Shown here piece by piece: positions 59,679-64,000 of a stretch of DNA of 64,000 bases (position 1 is its first letter; every line of letters starts with the position of its first letter). The position numbers and the translations under genes were made by a program. Source of the DNA: Hydrocarboniphaga sp. (GTDB taxonomy: Bacteria; Pseudomonadota; Gammaproteobacteria; Nevskiales; Nevskiaceae); contig NZ_JAQGNT010000045.1 of assembly GCF_028291725.1 (NCBI RefSeq), positions 1 to 64,000 on the forward strand, given 5' to 3'. Under the pieces are notes generated by a model. That model saw only the letters and a list, made by a program, of their open reading frames with translations, was not told where the DNA came from and did not search any database.

Positions 59679-60332
59679 ATGACCCAGGAAGCCGGCGGCG
59701 TGAGCGCAAAAGTGCAGAGGAAGCAACCGTTGAGCACGGCGGACGAGAAACCGACGACCGCTGAGCGTATCGTCGCCGCGGCCTATCGCTGCTTCGACGA
59801 TTACGGCATTGCCAAGACCACGATGGAGGACGTTGCCACCGCGGCGGGACTGTCACGCGCCTCGGTCTACAAGTATTTCGGTTCCAAAGACGAGATCGTT
59901 GCCCATATAACCGATCTGGAGATCGGCAAGATCAACGCCGAGGTAAGACGGCGCTTCGTGCGCAGGGCGACGATCGCCGAATCCCTCACAGAGTGCCTCT
60001 TCCTGGTGGTAAGGGCCGCCATGCGCAATCACTGCCTGCGCATGGTGCTGCAGACGATCGACTATCCCTCGCGTGCCGCTGATCCTGGCAGCGAAGCACA
60101 CCGCAAACAGCGCGGCTGGTGGGGCACGCTGCTCGACGATGCCTTGAGGACTGGAGAATTCGCCCGTGATCTGAGTGTGGACGACATCGTGTCCTGGCTA
60201 ACGCTGGCCGAGCAGATGCTCGTAATCAAGGTGGAAGCGGTTGAGATAGGCGACGACGAATTGCGCCGCTTCATCCGCCGCATGGTCATCCTGCCCCTGG
60301 TTCAGAAGCCGCGCCAGACTTCGATACAATAG
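59679..60332 (+). CDS. TetR-family regulator of the Rieske operon
   Basis: From the ATG at 59679 the protein has 217 residues: a basic N-terminus, HTH (TTMEDVATAAGLSRASVYKYFGSKDEI, about residues 48-75) and a helical ligand domain. It is divergent to the Rieske-CaiB-crotonase operon and immediately next to the 18-bp palindrome, its probable operator. The frame is open from 59598, but that extension covers the palindrome. Confidence 0.9.
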   Translation: MTQEAGGVSAKVQRKQPLSTADEKPTTAERIVAAAYRCFDDYGIAKTTMEDVATAAGLSRASVYKYFGSKDEIVAHITDLEIGKINAEVRRRFVRRATIAESLTECLFLVVRAAMRNHCLRMVLQTIDYPSRAADPGSEAHRKQRGWWGTLLDDALRTGEFARDLSVDDIVSWLTLAEQMLVIKVEAVEIGDDELRRFIRRMVILPLVQKPRQTSIQ

Positions 60333-60417
60333 TTAATAATTGTAATGCACCGGTGTTGACCGGGATCTTAAATCGAGGCCAGCCCCTGTTGACGATGGCG
60401 CTCGGCCGGGAGCTAGC

Positions 60418-61284
60418 GTGATCTACCAGACCTTGCTGCTTAGCCATGAAGACGGCGTGGCGGCCCTTACTCTCAATCGTCCACAGAGCTACAACGCTAT
60501 CAGCGTGACGATGCTGCAGGAGTTGCTGCTGGTCTTGGACGAAATCGAGGCCGACGACAGCTTACGAGCGGTGCTGATCACGGGCGCTGGCCGTGCGTTC
60601 AGCAGCGGCGGCGACCTGACTGGACCGCTCGATCCGGAAATCGACGACCCTTCCGTGATCCCGGGGCTGCCGCCAGAGCACCGCGACGCGGTGCTGGCGC
60701 GCATCGGCGACAAGATCGGAGCTAACCTGCGTGCCCATCACAATCCCGTCGCGATGCGCCTGCATACGTTCCCGAAGCCAGTCGTGTGCGCGGTCAACGG
60801 TGTCGCCGCCGGCGGCGCAATCGGCATGGCGCTGTGCTGCGACATCGTGGTCGCGGCCCGCTCGGCGCGCTTTGTCCCGGTTTTCACTCCAACACTGGCT
60901 TTCGTGCCGGATTTTGCGTGCAGCTGGCACCTGACGCGCCTGCTCGGCGCCGCCCGCGCCTCGGCCCTGGCACTCCTCGGAGAGCCCTTGAGCGCCGAAG
61001 ACGCAGAACGTCATGGCCTGTTATGGAAAGTATTCGACGACGCCGAACTGGTCGCCGGCGCGATGGATATCGCAAGGCGTGTCGGGCGAAACTCTCGCAA
61101 TGCCAACCGCCTGACCAAGCAGGCAATGCAGGCTGCACAGCGGAATGACTTGTCGCAGCAGCTCGCTCTCGAAGCCGACTTTCAGCAGCACTGCGGCAGC
61201 ACGCTGGATTTCATCGAAGGCGTACTTGCATTTCAGCAAAAGCGCAAACCGCAGTTCAACCGTAGCCCGGAACCTCATACATGA
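60418..61284 (+). CDS. Enoyl-CoA hydratase/isomerase family protein, second
   Basis: The 288-residue protein starts at GTG with GGGAG nearby. Crotonase motifs: TGAGRAFSSGGDLTG and NGVAAGGAIGMALCCDI. The position of the first catalytic glutamate of rat hydratase is not glutamate (FTPTLAFVPDF), which is the pattern of isomerases such as PaaG. It overlaps the nitroreductase gene by ATGA. Confidence 0.9.
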   Translation: MIYQTLLLSHEDGVAALTLNRPQSYNAISVTMLQELLLVLDEIEADDSLRAVLITGAGRAFSSGGDLTGPLDPEIDDPSVIPGLPPEHRDAVLARIGDKIGANLRAHHNPVAMRLHTFPKPVVCAVNGVAAGGAIGMALCCDIVVAARSARFVPVFTPTLAFVPDFACSWHLTRLLGAARASALALLGEPLSAEDAERHGLLWKVFDDAELVAGAMDIARRVGRNSRNANRLTKQAMQAAQRNDLSQQLALEADFQQHCGSTLDFIEGVLAFQQKRKPQFNRSPEPHT

Positions 61285-61979
61285 GCCGCAATCCTTTTGC
61301 GCCGGCGGCCAGTGTCAGCGCCGCCCTGGCTTCACGCCGCAGCGTGCGCGCATTTCTCGATCGCAAGCCCGATCCGCAGCTACTGCGAAGCCTGCTGGAG
61401 CTTGCGGCACGTTCGCCTTCCGGAGGCAACCTGCAGCCCTGGCGCATCGTCGTCCTCGGTGGCGAGGTACTCGATCAATTCCGCGCGACGATGATGCAGC
61501 GCCTGGCCACGTCGCCGGCGCCGGATGCGCCGCAATACCCGGTCTATCCGGCGAGCCTCGATGAGCCTTATCGCAGCAGTCGCTTCCGTGTGGGCGAGAT
61601 GCTCTACACCCTGCTCGGCATCCCGCGCGACAGCAAAGCCCAGCGCCTGCAATGGTTCGCCAACAACTATCGCTTCTTCGGCGCGCCCGTCGGGCTTTTC
61701 TGCTACGTCGACCGTGGAATGGGCTCGGCGCAGTGGTCGGATCTCGGCATGTACCTGCAAAGCCTGATGCTGCTGCTGCGCGAACACGGCCTGGACAGCT
61801 GCCCTCAGGAATGCTGGTCTGTCTACCACACGGTGGTCGACGGCTTCGTCGATGCACCAGCCAATCACCTGCTGTTCTGCGGCATGGCGATCGGCTATGC
61901 CGATCCACATGCGGCGGCGAACCAGCTGCAATCGGAGCGGATGGCGCTGGCGGAGTTTGCGCAGTTCCGCGGAATTTGA
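61281..61979 (+). CDS. Nitroreductase-family flavoprotein
   Basis: The 232-residue protein shows the FMN-binding start RRSVRAF and ARSPSGGNLQPWRIVV, the central WSDLGMYLQSLMLLLREHGLDSCPQE and the C-terminal helical arm. Family members reduce nitro groups, quinones or enones with NAD(P)H. Coupled by ATGA to the hydratase, which suggests the two act on the same intermediate. Confidence 0.9.
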   Translation: MSRNPFAPAASVSAALASRRSVRAFLDRKPDPQLLRSLLELAARSPSGGNLQPWRIVVLGGEVLDQFRATMMQRLATSPAPDAPQYPVYPASLDEPYRSSRFRVGEMLYTLLGIPRDSKAQRLQWFANNYRFFGAPVGLFCYVDRGMGSAQWSDLGMYLQSLMLLLREHGLDSCPQECWSVYHTVVDGFVDAPANHLLFCGMAIGYADPHAAANQLQSERMALAEFAQFRGI

Positions 61980-62072
61980 GCGCGATCGGAACCTGCAGGT
62001 GCGGATCGCATTCGCGACTGACACCTGCAAGGGCACAGTCGCGGAATGGGTCTGCTCCTACGGCTTCTGTCT

Positions 62073-63497
62073 TTAGATCTTCTTGACCGACAAGGTCTGC
62101 GGCATGGTGTATTCGAGCAAGCCATGCACGCCGTTCTCGACTCCCAGACCGGACTGCTTATGGCCGGCCAGCGGCACATGCGGCGACAGCGCATGAATCT
62201 GGTTGACCCAGACCGTGCCGGCCTGCAGACGCTTGGCGATGGCCAAGCCCTGCTGGTAGTCGCCGGCCCAGACCGAGGCGCCCAGGCCGAATTCGCTGTC
62301 GTTAGCCCGTGCGACTGCATCGTCGGTATTGCTGAATTTCAACATCGGCAGGATTGGCCCGAACGGCTCCTCGCGCACGATGCGCGAATCATCGGGCGGG
62401 TTGTCGATCAGGGTCACCGGGAAGAAGTAGCCCTTGCCCGCCGGCAGTTCGCCGCCGAGCAGAAACTGGTGCCCGTTCGTTTTCGAGTCTTCGAGCAGAC
62501 CCTTGAGCCGCTCGTACTGCACGCGATTCTGGATCGGCCCGAGCATTGTGCCTTCGGCCATGCCGTCACCCAGCTTCACAGCCTGGCCGATCTTCACGAA
62601 CGCCGCGGCCAAGCGATCGTAGACTGCTTCGTGAACGTAGAGCCGCTTGATCGCCAGGCAGAACTGCGAGCTATTGGCGAAAGCGCCCCAGAACAGCGTT
62701 TGCGCGAGTTTGTCTACATCGACGTCGGGCATCACGATTGCCGCATCGTTGCCGCCGAGTTCCAAGGTCAGCCGCTTGAGATTCTTAGAGGCACTTTCCA
62801 TCACGCGGCGGCCGGTCGGTGTCGAGCCGGTGAAGCTGATCTTGTCGATGTCGGCATGCGCAGACATCCACGGCCCCAGCGCGTCGCCGCCGCTGATCAC
62901 GTTGAGGACACCCGGCGGCAACAGATCGCGCGCGATCTCGCCGAACTTCAGCGTGGTCAGCGGCGTAAACGGCGAAGGCTTCAATAGCAGGGTATTGCCC
63001 GATACCAGCGCCGGCGCAACTTTCCAGATCGCCAGCGTCAACGGAAAATTCCACGGCACGATGCCACCGACTACGCCGACTGGCACGTGGCGTACCTGAA
63101 CCAGCGCCGTGTCGCTATCCTCGATGGTCTCCACCGGCAGATCGATCTTGGCAAACTCGGCCAGCCAGTAAGCCGAAGCCTTGATCTCGGCACGCGCGGC
63201 GGACAGCGGCTTGCCTTGCTCGCGCGTCAGCAGTTGCGACAGACCGTCAATATTCGCAATCAGCGCTTTCGCCAGTGATGCGACGGCGGCCTGACGCTGC
63301 GCGATCGGTGTCGCGGACCAGCCGGCGAAGGCGCGCCGCGACGAGGCCACCGCGAGATCGAGCTGCTCGCGCGTCGCGTCCGGCGGCGTCGCGATCACCT
63401 CCTCAGTCGCCGGATTGACGATCTGCAACGTGGCCGGACTTTCGACAGCGCGGCCGTCGATCGTCATTGTGAAGTTCGCAGTGAAATCGACAGCCAT
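62073..63497 (-). CDS. NAD(P)-dependent aldehyde dehydrogenase
   Basis: The 474-residue protein has the ALDH motifs: VPWNFPLTLAIWKVAPAL, FTGSTPTGRRVMESA, catalytic Glu in LELGGNDA, catalytic Cys in NSSQFCLAIKR (usually GQxC) and the C-terminal PFGPILPMLKF. It oxidises an aldehyde to an acid or acyl-CoA. The Q-F-C variation of the active-site loop is unusual but keeps the nucleophile. Leftward, next to the thiolase gene. Confidence 0.93.
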   Translation of the reverse strand: MAVDFTANFTMTIDGRAVESPATLQIVNPATEEVIATPPDATREQLDLAVASSRRAFAGWSATPIAQRQAAVASLAKALIANIDGLSQLLTREQGKPLSAARAEIKASAYWLAEFAKIDLPVETIEDSDTALVQVRHVPVGVVGGIVPWNFPLTLAIWKVAPALVSGNTLLLKPSPFTPLTTLKFGEIARDLLPPGVLNVISGGDALGPWMSAHADIDKISFTGSTPTGRRVMESASKNLKRLTLELGGNDAAIVMPDVDVDKLAQTLFWGAFANSSQFCLAIKRLYVHEAVYDRLAAAFVKIGQAVKLGDGMAEGTMLGPIQNRVQYERLKGLLEDSKTNGHQFLLGGELPAGKGYFFPVTLIDNPPDDSRIVREEPFGPILPMLKFSNTDDAVARANDSEFGLGASVWAGDYQQGLAIAKRLQAGTVWVNQIHALSPHVPLAGHKQSGLGVENGVHGLLEYTMPQTLSVKKI

Positions 63498-63531
63498 GGA
63501 TCTTGCTCCGCTATAGCCCGCGCTGCTGCGC

Positions 63532-64000
63532 TTACATGCGCTCGATGATCGTCGCCGGTGCCATGCCGCCGGCCGCGCACAGCGTCACCAGACCGGTGCT
63601 CAGGTCGCGGCGCTCCATCTCGTCGAGCAAGGTGCCGAGGATGATCGCGCCGGTGGCGCCGATCGGATGACCCAGTGCCATCGCGCCGCCGTTGACGTTG
63701 ACGATCGCAGGATCGATATCGAGATCGCGCATGAACTTCAGCGGCACCACCGCGAACGCCTCGTTGATCTCGAACAGGTCAATGTCCTTGAATCGACATG
63801 CCGGCCAGCGCCAGCGCCTTGCGTGCGGCCGGCACCGGCGCGTTCAGCATCAGCGTCGGGCTGTCACCGACCGTCGCCAGTGAGCGGATGCGTGCACGCG
63901 GCTTCAGGCCATGTGCCCTGGCGTATTCCGGCGAAGCGATGATCACCGCGCCGGCACCGTCGACCACGCCCGAGCTGTTGCCGGCGTGATGTACATGATT
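63532..64000 (-). pseudogene. Acetyl-CoA acetyltransferase (thiolase), frameshifted, runs off the window
   Basis: The C-terminal region has [15 protein letters not shown] and the active-site LCAAGGMA. The upstream part (DGAGAVIIASPEYARAHGL) is in another frame, and the two join at about 63,788-63,793 where one base appears to be extra. The N-terminal half is beyond the window end. It is either a real frameshift or a sequencing error. It would cleave a 3-ketoacyl-CoA, completing beta-oxidation. Confidence 0.8.

Noticed and set aside
1..64000. CRISPR arrays, tRNA or rRNA genes
   Set aside because: No regularly spaced repeats and no cloverleaf or rRNA-like sequence were recognised on reading; the integrase is not next to a visible tRNA gene.

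Overview
The window is a GC-rich stretch of a proteobacterial chromosome, probably a Gammaproteobacterium. A 17-base block at 17,997-18,013 is identical to the XerD arm plus central region of the Escherichia coli dif site as I remember it. Neighbouring genes (TonB receptors, Rieske oxygenase, CaiB, beta-oxidation enzymes) fit a metabolically versatile Gammaproteobacterium. The family cannot be fixed by eye. If the dif match is real, the window lies at the replication terminus, a usual collecting point for mobile DNA.

Region 1 (1-9,769) holds chromosomal genes: two large beta-propeller lipoproteins (497-2746, 6526-8940), small membrane proteins, a TPR/CPBP membrane protease (3973-5898) and a five-to-six-helix membrane protein (9038-9769).

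Region 2 (about 9,986-29,910) is a mosaic of mobile DNA. It contains a complete IS3-family element with 29-bp ends and a 3-bp target duplication, an AT-richer two-gene operon (SF1 helicase plus an unknown 209-residue protein; candidate defence module), a tyrosine recombinase, a KfrA-like coiled-coil DNA-binding protein, and two tandem filamentous-phage (inovirus) prophages joined through Xer-type sites. Prophage 1 (about 18,008-27,280) looks complete: repressor, three operators, an eight-gene early chain in which every junction is a 4-nt ATGA overlap, Rep, ssDNA-binding protein, major coat, terminator, adsorption protein, pVI-like protein, Zot, and leftward accessory genes. Prophage 2 (27,277 to about 28,800) is cut off after its early genes and runs into a truncated JetA (DUF3375) gene of a Wadjet system. 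Three 11-7-11 inverted sites (10138, 15334, 29751) resemble recombinase core sites and may mark island borders.

Region 3 (29,800-32,750) is a scar zone. It holds a 2-oxoacid dehydrogenase operon with only E1-beta and a lipoyl domain intact, an E1-alpha fragment abutting tail-to-tail on a TonB-receptor fragment, and a degraded ISL3 transposase.

Region 4 (33,003-64,000) is a catabolic island built around five paralogous molybdopterin bis-MGD oxidoreductases (35384, 42003, 45266, 50253, 54112). It brings its own moaA and moaD, a broken moaE, a ferredoxin, a FprA-like ferredoxin reductase and a second flavin reductase. Around these lie a TonB receptor, DUF1214 protein, sulfotransferase, SDR, Rieske oxygenase, CaiB-type CoA transferase, two enoyl-CoA hydratases, nitroreductase, aldehyde dehydrogenase and a thiolase, controlled by AraC and TetR regulators with visible operator-like sites. 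The logic is uptake of a hydrophobic or sulfated substrate, Mo- and Rieske-dependent oxidation or hydration fed by ferredoxin, CoA activation and beta-oxidation. The substrate cannot be named from sequence.
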